From an uncultured Bacteroidota bacterium (GTDB lineage Bacteria > Bacteroidota > Bacteroidia > Bacteroidales > P3), in NCBI GenBank assembly GCA_902800395.1, contig CADCEC010000003.1, forward strand, positions 1-64,000: a stretch of 64,000 bases of DNA. Reading direction: 5' to 3'. The translations under genes and the position numbers were made by a program. Positions 28,417-37,572 of this stretch are shown here, piece after piece. Position 1 is the stretch's first letter, and each line of letters starts with the position of its first letter. The notes under the pieces are model-generated. The model was given only the letters and a program-made list of their open reading frames with translations, searched no databases and was not told the origin of the DNA.

Positions 28417-29214
28417 TTAGTATTTTGGTATTTCACGTTCCCATTTCTTCCAAGGTGCTGTGCCATTAACAAGCAGTCCTTCAAGAAGATTCTTCTCTCG
28501 AATGTTATCCATACACTGCCAAAAGCCTTCATGGATATAGGACATCAGTTCACCTTCTTTTGCCAGACGCTCTAGCGGCTCACGCTCAAAGGGCTGGGAG
28601 TCGCCATCTATGTAATCAAACACTGAAGGTTCCAGCACCATATAACCTGCATTGATGGGAGCGCCATCCATAGAGTTTTTCTCACGGAACGCACGAACAT
28701 TCATATCCTTGGTGATGTCAAGGACACCCTTCTCCTGCTTCATTTTGACAGCAGTAAGTGTTGCTTTCTTTCCATGGCTCTTATGGAACTCAATAAGTTT
28801 GTTGATATCAACATCACACACGCCATCTCCATAAGTCATCATAAAGGTCTCGTTGCCCACATATTCCTTTACGCGTTTGATACGACCACCAGTCATGGTG
28901 TTGTAACCGGTATCAACAACTGTTACCTTCCAAGGTTCCAGTTTACTATGATGTACGGTCATTTCGTTCTTTCCATTTCGGAAGTCAAATGATACATCAC
29001 TGTTATGTAAGAAATAGTTTGCAAACCATTCCTTGATATACTCTTGCTTATATCCGGCACAGATGATGAACTCGTTATGGCCGTAATAGGCATATTCTTT
29101 CATTATGTGCCACAGAATGGGCATACCGCCTATCTCAATCATAGGTTTAGGCTTAAAAACAGATTCCTCGGAAATTCGGGAACCAAAGCCGCCAGCTAAG
29201 AGAACTACTTTCAT
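28417..29214 (-). CDS. rfbF: Glucose-1-phosphate cytidylyltransferase
   Basis: A 265-residue nucleotidyltransferase making CDP-glucose. Seen: 'VVLLAGGFGSRISEESVFKP' with 'KPMIEIGGMPILWHIMK', 'GDGVCDVDINKLIEFHKSHG' and 'INAGYMVLEPSVFDYIDGD'. All are RfbF landmarks, and the length matches. It feeds the rfbG gene further along the same operon. Confidence 0.94.
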   Translation of the reverse strand: MKVVLLAGGFGSRISEESVFKPKPMIEIGGMPILWHIMKEYAYYGHNEFIICAGYKQEYIKEWFANYFLHNSDVSFDFRNGKNEMTVHHSKLEPWKVTVVDTGYNTMTGGRIKRVKEYVGNETFMMTYGDGVCDVDINKLIEFHKSHGKKATLTAVKMKQEKGVLDITKDMNVRAFREKNSMDGAPINAGYMVLEPSVFDYIDGDSQPFEREPLERLAKEGELMSYIHEGFWQCMDNIREKNLLEGLLVNGTAPWKKWEREIPKY

Positions 29215-29230
29215 TTTTCTAATTATTATT

Positions 29231-30463
29231 CTATTTCCAATGAAATGTTAATATTTTTTTTAGTTTCCAAACATTTGACTTCCTTTTTGCCCCTCTATTA
29301 ATAAGAGTTGCTGTCTTCTTTAGGTGTTTTTCAATTAAGAAGGAATCTTCGTGAGCAATTGATTCTATATTATTGATAAGGCTTCTTGCGCAATTAGTCT
29401 CATTCTTGTTTATCACGAAACTATAACATTTTTCACTTTCCCTTTCGTAATCATTCAGAATAATATCCAGTTTGTTTTTAAATGAGGACTGTCCAACAAA
29501 AACAATTTCATCTGTTTTATTGAGTTCTATATCTTCAGACTCATATGTTAACGTATATGATTGTCTTTCACCTGCTTTATATTCGTGATCAAGAAGCCAT
29601 TCTACAATCACAGGCTTTCCCCGAAGTGAAAATTCAAAAGCTGACGTTCCAGAGGCAAGTCCAATTTCCACTTTTTCACGAATAAAGCCATCTAGTTCCT
29701 TTTCTCTTTTCTCTCCTTCAAAAGTAATTGGATAAGTGTACTTCCTAGACAAATCTTTAAGCCGTTCCTCCTCTTTTCCTAAGCCTATAATGGAAAGACT
29801 AACCTTCTTCGTCTTGTTTACCTCCTCCAGTTCATTCATATAGGTTATAATATTGAGTGACTTTTCTGCATCTAGTCTTCCAAGCCAGCAAAATTTTATA
29901 AGTTCCTGATTAATTCGTTTAAAGGAAATATTCTTATCATACGACTTAATTGGCGCAATATTTGGTATATAATCTAACTTAATTTGATTCTGATAAAAAT
30001 CTTTTTGTACTATCACATATGCAAAACCGGCCAAAAACTTTATAACGTTCCTTTCAGAAAGCCATTTTATCTCTTCTCCTAATTGCATTCTTTCTCTCTT
30101 TGAAATAAAATAGTGGCCTTTCGCATAAATCTGGTCTCTAATATTTAAAAAGTGAAGACACCAAAATAAGCAAAGTGATTCTTTGGTGTTATATGCGAAC
30201 CTGTCTATTTCCGATATAAGGTTTAATTGAAGTATCAAAGCTGAATGGTCAGGAATAGATACTTTTTCATTGGCTCTATACTCAATATAAGTAACATTAT
30301 TAGATCGTATTGCATTATGCGAAAAGCCGTCGTAATAATCTACATAAAAAATCCTATAATGGTCTTGTGATTCCGCAAGATGGTTGGAGAGCCTAGAGAA
30401 TAAATATTCCACCCCACCTGTATTCCTGCTTGGACAATAAAAAACTATATTATTAATTTTCAT
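29231..30463 (-). CDS. GT-B type glycosyltransferase
   Basis: A 410-residue protein with the GT-B start 'NNIVFYCPSRNTGGVEYLFS', a central 'FCWLGRLDAEKSLNIITYM' as in GT4 C-terminal domains, and 'IGLASGTSAFEFSLRGKPVI' in place of the usual E-x7-E block. Its active site is therefore less standard than in the other GT4 proteins here. Its start overlaps the flippase stop by 11 bp. Confidence 0.72.
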   Translation of the reverse strand: MKINNIVFYCPSRNTGGVEYLFSRLSNHLAESQDHYRIFYVDYYDGFSHNAIRSNNVTYIEYRANEKVSIPDHSALILQLNLISEIDRFAYNTKESLCLFWCLHFLNIRDQIYAKGHYFISKRERMQLGEEIKWLSERNVIKFLAGFAYVIVQKDFYQNQIKLDYIPNIAPIKSYDKNISFKRINQELIKFCWLGRLDAEKSLNIITYMNELEEVNKTKKVSLSIIGLGKEEERLKDLSRKYTYPITFEGEKREKELDGFIREKVEIGLASGTSAFEFSLRGKPVIVEWLLDHEYKAGERQSYTLTYESEDIELNKTDEIVFVGQSSFKNKLDIILNDYERESEKCYSFVINKNETNCARSLINNIESIAHEDSFLIEKHLKKTATLINRGAKRKSNVWKLKKILTFHWK

Positions 30464-31979
30464 TTTTTTTTACAATCTTTGCAAGGACTAATTCGAACAA
30501 GCGCTTCCTTAACGACGATTTCATAAAAAGAAGAGAATTAACACTTACTATAATTACTATTCCACAAAATAGAATTATTTGTTGGAACAGACTATCACCT
30601 ATTATCAAATATAATACAGAAGAGAGTATAATGGATGGTATTAAAACTTTGCCACAAGAAAAATAACAATCGAGCAATTCCTTCCATTCATATCCAATTT
30701 CATTTCGAAGTATAGCAGGCTTCACTAAAAACGACCAAATTGCTGTAAAAAATATTAATGAATACTGAAGCCACAAGACACTCATACCAATTTTAAACAC
30801 CACATATAGAAATAAAAACTTCAACAATTCTAGTGCAATAGCCCAAATAGAGTTAGTTTTTAATTTACCTGATGCTATCATTGGTGTATAAAAAGTAACA
30901 TTAAATACATCTAGTATTTGCGCTGCTAATATAAACCTACAAAAAACAACTGTGTAATCAGGCACATCAACGAGCCATATATTAAGGACTGTTTCAATTG
31001 TAAAGAAAAAAGGTAGACATATTAACAGGACCAAATCGAAAACAAAAACCGTTGATTCTAATGTTAATTTTTTGGAATCTTCATAATTTCCAATTGCGTA
31101 TGATTTAATTATTTGAGGATTAAGTGCAGTAGTGAAATTATACACAAAGTTCATTAATGCCGTTGTCACTTGATTAGCTATTGCTTGCGCTGCTACGATT
31201 ACAGGTTTAAAAAACATTCCAATAAGAATATTTGTTCCCTGAACTTTAAGCATCACCGCAAAATGCGTAATAAGGTTCCATCCAGAAAAGCCCAACATAT
31301 CCTTTAATATGTTCTTTTTGAACACCCAAGAAGCTCTTGATTCTGAATATTTTTTTCTACAAAACAACACATAAAAAACAAATAGAAATAATTGAACTAC
31401 CGCCAATAAACACGAATAAAAAACAAGTTTATCTAATGTAGTTATTGTCAAAAGATAAACAATGCCCAATTTAGCTCCTGCTTCAAACAGTCCTACATAC
31501 GCATAAATATTCATGTCTTCATGGGCAATAATAGAAGCAGAAAAGGGGACCATTATTATTCCGAAGAATGTTGGTATAAGTGATATGTGAAAACACCACA
31601 AAGCGGCAGTCATTCTATTTTCCGGAATTATCAACTTATGAGACACAAACCAAGTTCCAACGAATTCTAAGATTAAAACTATAATAACAGCCAAAATAAG
31701 ATGGCTTATTAAAGCGGTCGAGAATGTTTCCGATAACGATTGTCTATCATCTTTCCCCAAAGCAAATGTGAGAAATCGTGAAGTACCTTTAGCTAGAGTA
31801 TTGTTTAAAAACGAAAGCATACCCACGACACCTGCTACGGCATTAAAAATACCATAATCCTCCGCACCAAGTTTATCAAGAACGACTCGTGCTGTATATA
31901 ATGTAACCGCCATTACTACAATTAGGCGGATGTACATATAAATAGTATTTTTTGCTATACGTTTAGAATCTATTGCCAT
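30453..31979 (-). CDS. wzx: Repeat-unit flippase (Wzx-like)
   Basis: A 508-residue polysaccharide-transport (MOP superfamily) protein with 12-14 hydrophobic helices. The N-terminus 'RIAKNTIYMYIRLIVVMAVT' and 'RVVLDKLGAEDYGIFNAVAG' are typical of Bacteroidetes Wzx proteins. It would move the undecaprenyl-linked repeat unit across the inner membrane for the polymerase. A gap of 40 bp separates it from the cupin gene upstream. Confidence 0.92.
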   Translation of the reverse strand: MAIDSKRIAKNTIYMYIRLIVVMAVTLYTARVVLDKLGAEDYGIFNAVAGVVGMLSFLNNTLAKGTSRFLTFALGKDDRQSLSETFSTALISHLILAVIIVLILEFVGTWFVSHKLIIPENRMTAALWCFHISLIPTFFGIIMVPFSASIIAHEDMNIYAYVGLFEAGAKLGIVYLLTITTLDKLVFYSCLLAVVQLFLFVFYVLFCRKKYSESRASWVFKKNILKDMLGFSGWNLITHFAVMLKVQGTNILIGMFFKPVIVAAQAIANQVTTALMNFVYNFTTALNPQIIKSYAIGNYEDSKKLTLESTVFVFDLVLLICLPFFFTIETVLNIWLVDVPDYTVVFCRFILAAQILDVFNVTFYTPMIASGKLKTNSIWAIALELLKFLFLYVVFKIGMSVLWLQYSLIFFTAIWSFLVKPAILRNEIGYEWKELLDCYFSCGKVLIPSIILSSVLYLIIGDSLFQQIILFCGIVIIVSVNSLLFMKSSLRKRLFELVLAKIVKKNEN

Positions 31980-32019
31980 TGGATGATATTTAAAGGATGC
32001 AATGCTTTAGAAAGCCATT

Positions 32020-32409
32020 CTAATCATACGTATATCTATCCCTACTATACTCCTCATCCGCAAGTATCAAAGAAACGCCATCTTCCTTATAGCTATGCGT
32101 CCTAAACCAAACACCTGGTCGGATAATCAACCCTTTTGATGGATCATCAAGCAATACGCTCTTTTTCTCTGTTCCATCATCTAAGTCCACCACAAACGAA
32201 CCATGTACAGCTACCATGATCTCCATACCTTCCAATAGTGCATGCGCACCTCGGTCTTTTCCCTCTGCAATATGATGCAACCAAAAGACACGCTTCACTT
32301 GGAAAGGCAACTCCTTATCTATCACACTTATTGCCCCACGCTCATCAGTAAATGTAGCAATATCTATCAATGTACAATCATGTATGGTGTAACTTGTATT
32401 CATCCTCAA
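32020..32409 (-). CDS. FdtA/WxcM-like sugar 3,4-ketoisomerase family cupin
   Basis: A 129-residue cupin of the WxcM/FdtA family. Seen: 'FQVKRVFWLHHI', 'GKDRGAHALLEGMEIMVAVHGSFVV', and 'LDDPSKGLIIRPGVWF'. Known ketoisomerases carry RGxHAH at the active site; here it reads RGAHAL, so the second His is lost and isomerase activity is uncertain. In the dTDP-sugar gene set it might shift a keto group, or be a structural or regulatory relative. Overlaps the oxidoreductase gene by 4 bp. Confidence 0.75.
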   Translation of the reverse strand: MRMNTSYTIHDCTLIDIATFTDERGAISVIDKELPFQVKRVFWLHHIAEGKDRGAHALLEGMEIMVAVHGSFVVDLDDGTEKKSVLLDDPSKGLIIRPGVWFRTHSYKEDGVSLILADEEYSRDRYTYD

Positions 32410-33416
32410 TCCATCTTACTCAACGCGCGGAACTTCTCTACTAAAGCTTCTTGATGCTCAATCAGTTCATAATTCTCCTTCCGAATAGCATCATCCTTAA
32501 CGCACAATCCAAAACGCTGAATGGATTTCAAAAAAGCATCATCAGCAGGAAGATCGCGTGTTTCGTATTCCTGATTCTTCTTGATAGTACAAGTGGGAAC
32601 AAATCCGGTAGGAGCAGTTAGAACACGACTTGATGTGAGGGTTCCCTTACTGCACCAGATTTCCACATCACACTTATAGTCATTATCCATTCCAAAGGCT
32701 AACTGAGCAACAACACCTTCATCGTTGACCATAGTAGCAGAACCATACATATCCACCTCAAAGTCGGGAAGATAATTGGCAGTGGCTGCCACCAATTTTC
32801 CGCTCATACCAAGAAGTGTAGTAGCATACTTCAAAGTATAGCCACCGGCATCCAACAATGCACCCCCACCCAAAGCTTTGTTGTAGCGGAAATCGCGTGC
32901 ATCACGTCTGGGGAATCCAAATGTGATTCTATACAGACGGACATCGCCAATCTCTCCACTACGAACAATGTCATTGATAGCTTCCAACTGGTTATGAAAA
33001 ACAAACATATAGTCCTCATGCAAGGCCAGATTGCGTTCCATTGCCAATTCAACCAATCTTTGGGTATCTTTTAGACAGGTCGTGGAAGGCTTCTCAACGA
33101 ATACGTGTTTGTTGTTCAACAAAGCTTTTTCTGCCCACTTGAAATGTAATGCTGGAGGAAGTGGCAGGTAGATGGCATCTATCTCATTAGATGAAATCAT
33201 AGTGCCATACCCCTCAAAGATCTTCCCCCCATAGTTATCTACAAAAGTCTGTGCCTTTTGTCTTTCTTTTGCGAGAATCTCATCGGTTGCACCTACAAAC
33301 TCTTCCTTACTTGCAATTGCCACACCCGCGTATTCAAAACCATCAGCCAGCTTTAAAGAAGGCAAAAAGCGACGGAAAGCAATTTCTGAAGGACAGATTA
33401 TTCCTATTCTAATCAT
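32406..33416 (-). CDS. Gfo/Idh/MocA family oxidoreductase (sugar 3-ketoreductase?)
   Basis: Start chosen at ATG 33416 ('MIRIGIICPSEIAFRRF'), 10 bp after the aminotransferase stop; the longer form would overlap that gene. The N-terminal Rossmann fold and the conserved 'NKHVFVEKPSTTCLKDT' (EKP motif) identify the family, with 'GGGALLDAGGYTLKYA' in the second domain. Beside a 2,3-dehydratase, such enzymes reduce the C3 keto group of NDP-3,4-diketo-2,6-dideoxyhexose; that role is inferred from context. Confidence 0.85.
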   Translation of the reverse strand: MIRIGIICPSEIAFRRFLPSLKLADGFEYAGVAIASKEEFVGATDEILAKERQKAQTFVDNYGGKIFEGYGTMISSNEIDAIYLPLPPALHFKWAEKALLNNKHVFVEKPSTTCLKDTQRLVELAMERNLALHEDYMFVFHNQLEAINDIVRSGEIGDVRLYRITFGFPRRDARDFRYNKALGGGALLDAGGYTLKYATTLLGMSGKLVAATANYLPDFEVDMYGSATMVNDEGVVAQLAFGMDNDYKCDVEIWCSKGTLTSSRVLTAPTGFVPTCTIKKNQEYETRDLPADDAFLKSIQRFGLCVKDDAIRKENYELIEHQEALVEKFRALSKMD

Positions 33417-33426
33417 TTGTCTTGAA

Positions 33427-34572
33427 TCAGAAACCGTACATGTCAACAAGCACCTTCTTCATATTCTCGATGGTGTAATCCAATCCCTCATCTGCCAGAC
33501 TAGTATAGAACGGCAGACGAGCAATGCGATTACCCAGGTCCTCTGTGATAGGCAGGTCCTCAGGCTTATAACCCAGACGTAATCCGTAGGGTGCAGAATG
33601 CAGCGGCATATAGCCAATGTACACATAGATTTCCTTCTCTTTCAATTTGCCCATAAAGTTGAGCTTATCTTCAAGAGACGGGAATACTGCCCAATAAGCA
33701 TGATGGTTCAACTGAACATATTCCTTAGGCTGGAACACTCCAATGATACCCTTCTCTACGTAAGGAGCGAAGAGCTTTGTGTATGCCTCCGTCAGTTTAC
33801 CACGTTTAGCTTTGATCTCCTCTTCGTGCTCCAACTGAGCATAAAGCATAGCACCCAGAACATCGGAAAGCAAATAGCTGGAACCTTTGTCAACCCAACT
33901 GTACTTATTCTTTTGTCCATTGATAACTAAACTACGGTCAGTACCCTTCTCCTGAAGGAAAGTTGCTCTTTGGTGCCATTCTGGCACATTGTTGATCAGC
34001 AAGCCCCCTTCACCGGCACTATAGTTCTTGGTTTCATGAAAAGAGAATGCAGCAATGTGTGCTTTCTTACCAGAAGGAACACCCTTATAGTAGCTACCAT
34101 AGGACTGAGCGCAATCCTGGAATACAATCAGATTATGACGGTCTGCAATCTCACGAATCTCATCAATATCGCAAGGCACACCTGCATAGTCAATAGGCAT
34201 AATCATTTTGGTCTTGGAAGTAATCAACGCCTCAATTTTGGTGTAGTCAATGTTCATTGTCTTGGGATCAACCTCGCAGAACACAGGGAAGCCACCAAAG
34301 AGTACTACAGCATTAACAGTAGAGCTGAAAGTGTAGGAAGGGAGGATTACCTCATCACCAGGCTTCAAGTCTGCCAAAACAACACCCATTTCAAGTGCTG
34401 CGGTACCTGACGGACAGAGGAATGCACTATCATATCCATATTTTTCCTTCATCATTGCGAGAACTTTCTTGCAATAAGTATGATTGCCACAAATCTGTCC
34501 ACTGCGAAGGGCGTCAATCATGTACTTTTCCTCATCTCCGGTCTGGTACGTCTTGTTAAACGGAATTCTCAT
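33427..34572 (-). CDS. dTDP-4-keto-6-deoxyhexose C4 aminotransferase, WecE-like
   Basis: A 381-residue DegT-family enzyme closely resembling WecE/RffA. Seen: 'RIPFNKTYQTGDEEKYM', 'ALRSGQICGNHTYCKKV', 'LPSYTFSSTVNAVVLFGG', 'VFQDCAQSYGSYYKG' and the PLP Lys in 'FSFHETKNYSAGEGGLL'. WecE makes dTDP-4-amino-4,6-dideoxygalactose. Here a 2-deoxy or 3-modified analogue may be the substrate given the adjoining 2,3-dehydratase. Its amine is a plausible target of the nearby formyltransferase. Confidence 0.9.
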   Translation of the reverse strand: MRIPFNKTYQTGDEEKYMIDALRSGQICGNHTYCKKVLAMMKEKYGYDSAFLCPSGTAALEMGVVLADLKPGDEVILPSYTFSSTVNAVVLFGGFPVFCEVDPKTMNIDYTKIEALITSKTKMIMPIDYAGVPCDIDEIREIADRHNLIVFQDCAQSYGSYYKGVPSGKKAHIAAFSFHETKNYSAGEGGLLINNVPEWHQRATFLQEKGTDRSLVINGQKNKYSWVDKGSSYLLSDVLGAMLYAQLEHEEEIKAKRGKLTEAYTKLFAPYVEKGIIGVFQPKEYVQLNHHAYWAVFPSLEDKLNFMGKLKEKEIYVYIGYMPLHSAPYGLRLGYKPEDLPITEDLGNRIARLPFYTSLADEGLDYTIENMKKVLVDMYGF

Positions 34573-34584
34573 AATATATACTGT

Positions 34585-35955
34585 TTATTTATAATTCAAT
34601 GCTGAAATCAGGCTACGGGCCTGAATGTTAAGATAATTGTTAAATCTCAGGAACTTATAGATTTGACGTAATGTCATCCAAGTATATTGAGGTGGCAAAT
34701 CCAACGGGAAGCCTTCATCTGCTTCCACCATCAGATTGCGGTTCTGTTCGTGATAGAAACGACCACCTTCTTCACTTTGTAAAGCATCAATAAGAATCTG
34801 CTCAGGACGTGCATTCATGACGTAATCATAGAACTCGGGTCTATTCACATCTTCAACTCTTCCAGTTAGACACTGAACCGTAGGGGCAAGTTCCATCACA
34901 TCAAAGTTTCCGCACTCAAGTTTGGCCTGAACCAAAAAATGATAAACGCCATTAATCTTCTTGATAATAAAAGCGCACAAGCCATCCTGCATAGGTTGCA
35001 CCAACGGCTGGCACCATGATGCAACCTCTCTATTGGATATAGTTACATTAACGCCTATAATCTTGAAGTATTTACCATCCTCACGAACAATCTCACGATC
35101 TGTTTTCTTCCAACCTGGCATATCTAACACAGAACAAGGAGAGACCCACAAGTCATACTTTGCCTTTAGGCCTGTTAACCAACTGAGATGTTCTCTGGTG
35201 GATATATAGCTGTGGTTTGTTGTTGATGAAAGAATCAAGTCCCTTCCAAACTCAGACATTCCCCGAAGGCCATCAATGGGAGTAATGTAGTCACTTATCT
35301 TCAAGCCAGACAATACCGTTCTTGTATCCATATTAACGATATTGTCCTCATGCATCAACTCCTTAATTTGGCCAAGTGTCATCCAACGAAAATCCTCTAA
35401 GACAGGCACATCTTCATCTACCTTGATGATGATATTACGGTTGCGTTTACGAAGGAATCTTGCTCCTTGCTCACTCTGAAGTTGGTCCAAGATAATATTC
35501 TCCGGCTTTGCATTGACAAAGTACTCAAGATAGTTAGGGCTCTTACCAGCATGGACACGCGAGTAATTACTCTTTGTCGCTTGCAACGTTGGTGAGATTT
35601 GCACACAGTTTACATTACCCGGTTCTATCTTTGCCTGCATCAAGCAATATAGCACTCCATCTATCACCTTAGTAAGAATACCCAGATAGCCAACTTCTGG
35701 TTGATTGATGATAGGCTGCCGCCAATGGTTATTCGTACCATAGTCAGTCTTAACATCAATACCAACAATAGAGAAAAATTTACCCGAATCGTGATGAAAA
35801 CTCCCATCTTCATCACTATGCCACATCTTCATTTCCGAGAATGGTATTTGTTCAACCTTCACCTTTACTTCACGGTTACGTCGAGCTATCCATTCTCGTA
35901 TTTCCTGTGTGGAATTGAATGGGTTCTCTTTTGTTGCTAATGACTTAATAATCAT
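34585..35955 (-). CDS. NDP-hexose 2,3-dehydratase
   Basis: A 456-residue protein of the NDP-hexose 2,3-dehydratase family (EvaA/TylX3/SpnO), which removes the C2 hydroxyl in 2-deoxysugar routes mostly known from antibiotic producers. It is built from two similar halves: 'IREWIARRNREVKVKVEQIP' pairs with the 'LSWLTGLKAKYDLWVSPCSV' region, and both halves contain a 'YCLMQAKIEPGNVNCVQISP' / 'FLVQAKLECGNFDVMELAP' block. Each half ends with 'RTVLSGLKISDY' or 'RSLISALNYK'. Its presence in a polysaccharide cluster is notable. Confidence 0.9.
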   Translation of the reverse strand: MIIKSLATKENPFNSTQEIREWIARRNREVKVKVEQIPFSEMKMWHSDEDGSFHHDSGKFFSIVGIDVKTDYGTNNHWRQPIINQPEVGYLGILTKVIDGVLYCLMQAKIEPGNVNCVQISPTLQATKSNYSRVHAGKSPNYLEYFVNAKPENIILDQLQSEQGARFLRKRNRNIIIKVDEDVPVLEDFRWMTLGQIKELMHEDNIVNMDTRTVLSGLKISDYITPIDGLRGMSEFGRDLILSSTTNHSYISTREHLSWLTGLKAKYDLWVSPCSVLDMPGWKKTDREIVREDGKYFKIIGVNVTISNREVASWCQPLVQPMQDGLCAFIIKKINGVYHFLVQAKLECGNFDVMELAPTVQCLTGRVEDVNRPEFYDYVMNARPEQILIDALQSEEGGRFYHEQNRNLMVEADEGFPLDLPPQYTWMTLRQIYKFLRFNNYLNIQARSLISALNYK

Positions 35956-36029
35956 ATTTGATTCTTTATATTTAATATCAGAGAAGTAAAAAATACCCTA
36001 GATTAATAATCTCTCCGATTATTATAATT

Positions 36030-36887
36030 TCATGCCTTTATTGTTTGGTTTAACAGAAAGCAATCTATCGTATTCTGCATTAAACATGCAATTGTCATTG
36101 GGCCTACTCCACCAGGAACGGGAGTAATGGCAGATGCCTTAGATGAAACGGTATCAAAATCCACATCACCACAAAGTTTTCCTGTCTCAGGGTCTCTATC
36201 CATGCCCACATCGATCACTACAACACCATCAGATACCATATCACCAGTCACCATCTTGGCCTTACCTGCAGCAACCACCAGAATATCCGCCTGACGGGTA
36301 ATAGAAGGAAGGTCTACAGTTCTAGTATGACACTGCGTGACTGTTGCATTGGCATCCAACAGCATCTTAGCAACTGGCAAACCAACAATATTGCTACGAC
36401 CAATTACAACAGCACGTTTACCCTTAAGATCTATACCTATCTCTCTCAGAAGATACATGATGCCTTTGGGCGTACACGGCTCCATGTGAGGAGTTTTTTG
36501 CCAAAGACCAGCCACATTCAGCGGGTGAAAACCATCCACATCTTTATTTTTGTCAATGGTTTCTATAACCTTAGCTTCGCTGATATGCTTAGGCAACGGC
36601 AACTGAACGAGCACTCCATCCACCGTGTGATCAACGTTCAGCTCTTTAATGAGATTAAGAAGTTCTTCTTCGGAAATATTCTCGTCTTTGACAATTGTTG
36701 TATTCTTAATACCAACGGCGTCGCAAGCCTTGGCCTTGTTGCGAACATACACCACACTAGCAGGATCTTCACCAACTCTTACTACCACTAAATGAGGGAC
36801 ACGACCATACTTTTTCGGGAAAGTTGCGACCATTTCAGCCATCTGCTCCTTCATTTTAGAGGACAGTTCTTTTCCATTTATAATCAT
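36030..36887 (-). CDS. folD: Methylene-THF dehydrogenase / cyclohydrolase
   Basis: Start chosen at ATG 36887 ('MIINGKELSSKM'); a longer form from 36929 would overlap the formyltransferase gene. Family landmarks: 'VYVRNKAKACDAVGI', 'VQLPLPKHI', 'VDGFHPLNVAGLW', 'AVVIGRSNIVGLPVAKML' and 'TPVPGGVGPMTIACLMQNT'. It makes 10-formyl-THF from methylene-THF in the cytoplasm. It lies 17 bp after a PurN-like formyltransferase and inside the sugar operon, so it probably supplies the formyl donor for sugar N-formylation. It may be a duplicate of the housekeeping copy. Confidence 0.95.
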   Translation of the reverse strand: MIINGKELSSKMKEQMAEMVATFPKKYGRVPHLVVVRVGEDPASVVYVRNKAKACDAVGIKNTTIVKDENISEEELLNLIKELNVDHTVDGVLVQLPLPKHISEAKVIETIDKNKDVDGFHPLNVAGLWQKTPHMEPCTPKGIMYLLREIGIDLKGKRAVVIGRSNIVGLPVAKMLLDANATVTQCHTRTVDLPSITRQADILVVAAGKAKMVTGDMVSDGVVVIDVGMDRDPETGKLCGDVDFDTVSSKASAITPVPGGVGPMTIACLMQNTIDCFLLNQTIKA

Positions 36888-36904
36888 ATATGTATCAGAA
36901 AACA

Positions 36905-37558
36905 CTAACAATTCTTTATATCTGTCCAAAATGATTCAGTAAAAACTGCATTATCATATCTTAATTGAGGAGAGAAAAGTACGTCGCTATTCTTATATAC
37001 TCCTAATTGCTTTTTGTCAATTATCAATAATGCATTGAGGAAAACTTGACAAGCAATCCTAAATATTCTATCTCCAATAATGTCAAATTTTTCGTTCCAA
37101 TCTACAGGGATTGCTGCCTGGGAAATAATCTTTCCTCCATCTACTTCTTCGGTAACATAGTGACATGTGGCTCCAATTATTTGAGAATTCGCTTCTTTTG
37201 CCATTTCTAGTGTCTTAAATCCTATAACACCGCCAAAAGCGGGCAATAGCGAATAGTGAAGATTGATAAACTGTGCATCACAGCAAGAGAATATCTCTTT
37301 GGGAAGGATTTTAAATATATTTGTTACAACATAGTCGGGATTGAAAGATTTTATCGCGTCAACAATTTCTTCTGTACGTTCTCGCCAGGGTGTAAAGGTG
37401 CGTACTTGCATCCCATTATTTCGCGCATATTCTATTGATCCACATTCTCTATCGGATATTACACCCACTATCTCAGCGTCAAGATTTAACTCTTTGATTG
37501 CATGATGAACAAATTTCATTGTACCACCATTGCCCGAGGCCAAAAAAAGTATTCTCAT
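36905..37558 (-). CDS. PurN-like formyltransferase, probably sugar N-formyltransferase
   Basis: A 217-residue formyltransferase fold. Seen: 'RILFLASGNGGTMKFV' (N-terminal phosphate-loop of the PurN type), the 10-formyl-THF and catalytic motif 'FINLHYSLLPAFGG', and 'YVTEEVDGGKIISQ', which supplies the catalytic Asp. The size is like PurN, but the operon (folD, WecE-type aminotransferase) argues for formylation of a 4-amino sugar. Substrate specificity cannot be read directly. Confidence 0.85.
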   Translation of the reverse strand: MRILFLASGNGGTMKFVHHAIKELNLDAEIVGVISDRECGSIEYARNNGMQVRTFTPWRERTEEIVDAIKSFNPDYVVTNIFKILPKEIFSCCDAQFINLHYSLLPAFGGVIGFKTLEMAKEANSQIIGATCHYVTEEVDGGKIISQAAIPVDWNEKFDIIGDRIFRIACQVFLNALLIIDKKQLGVYKNSDVLFSPQLRYDNAVFTESFWTDIKNC

Positions 37559-37572
37559 ATTAAAGATCGATA

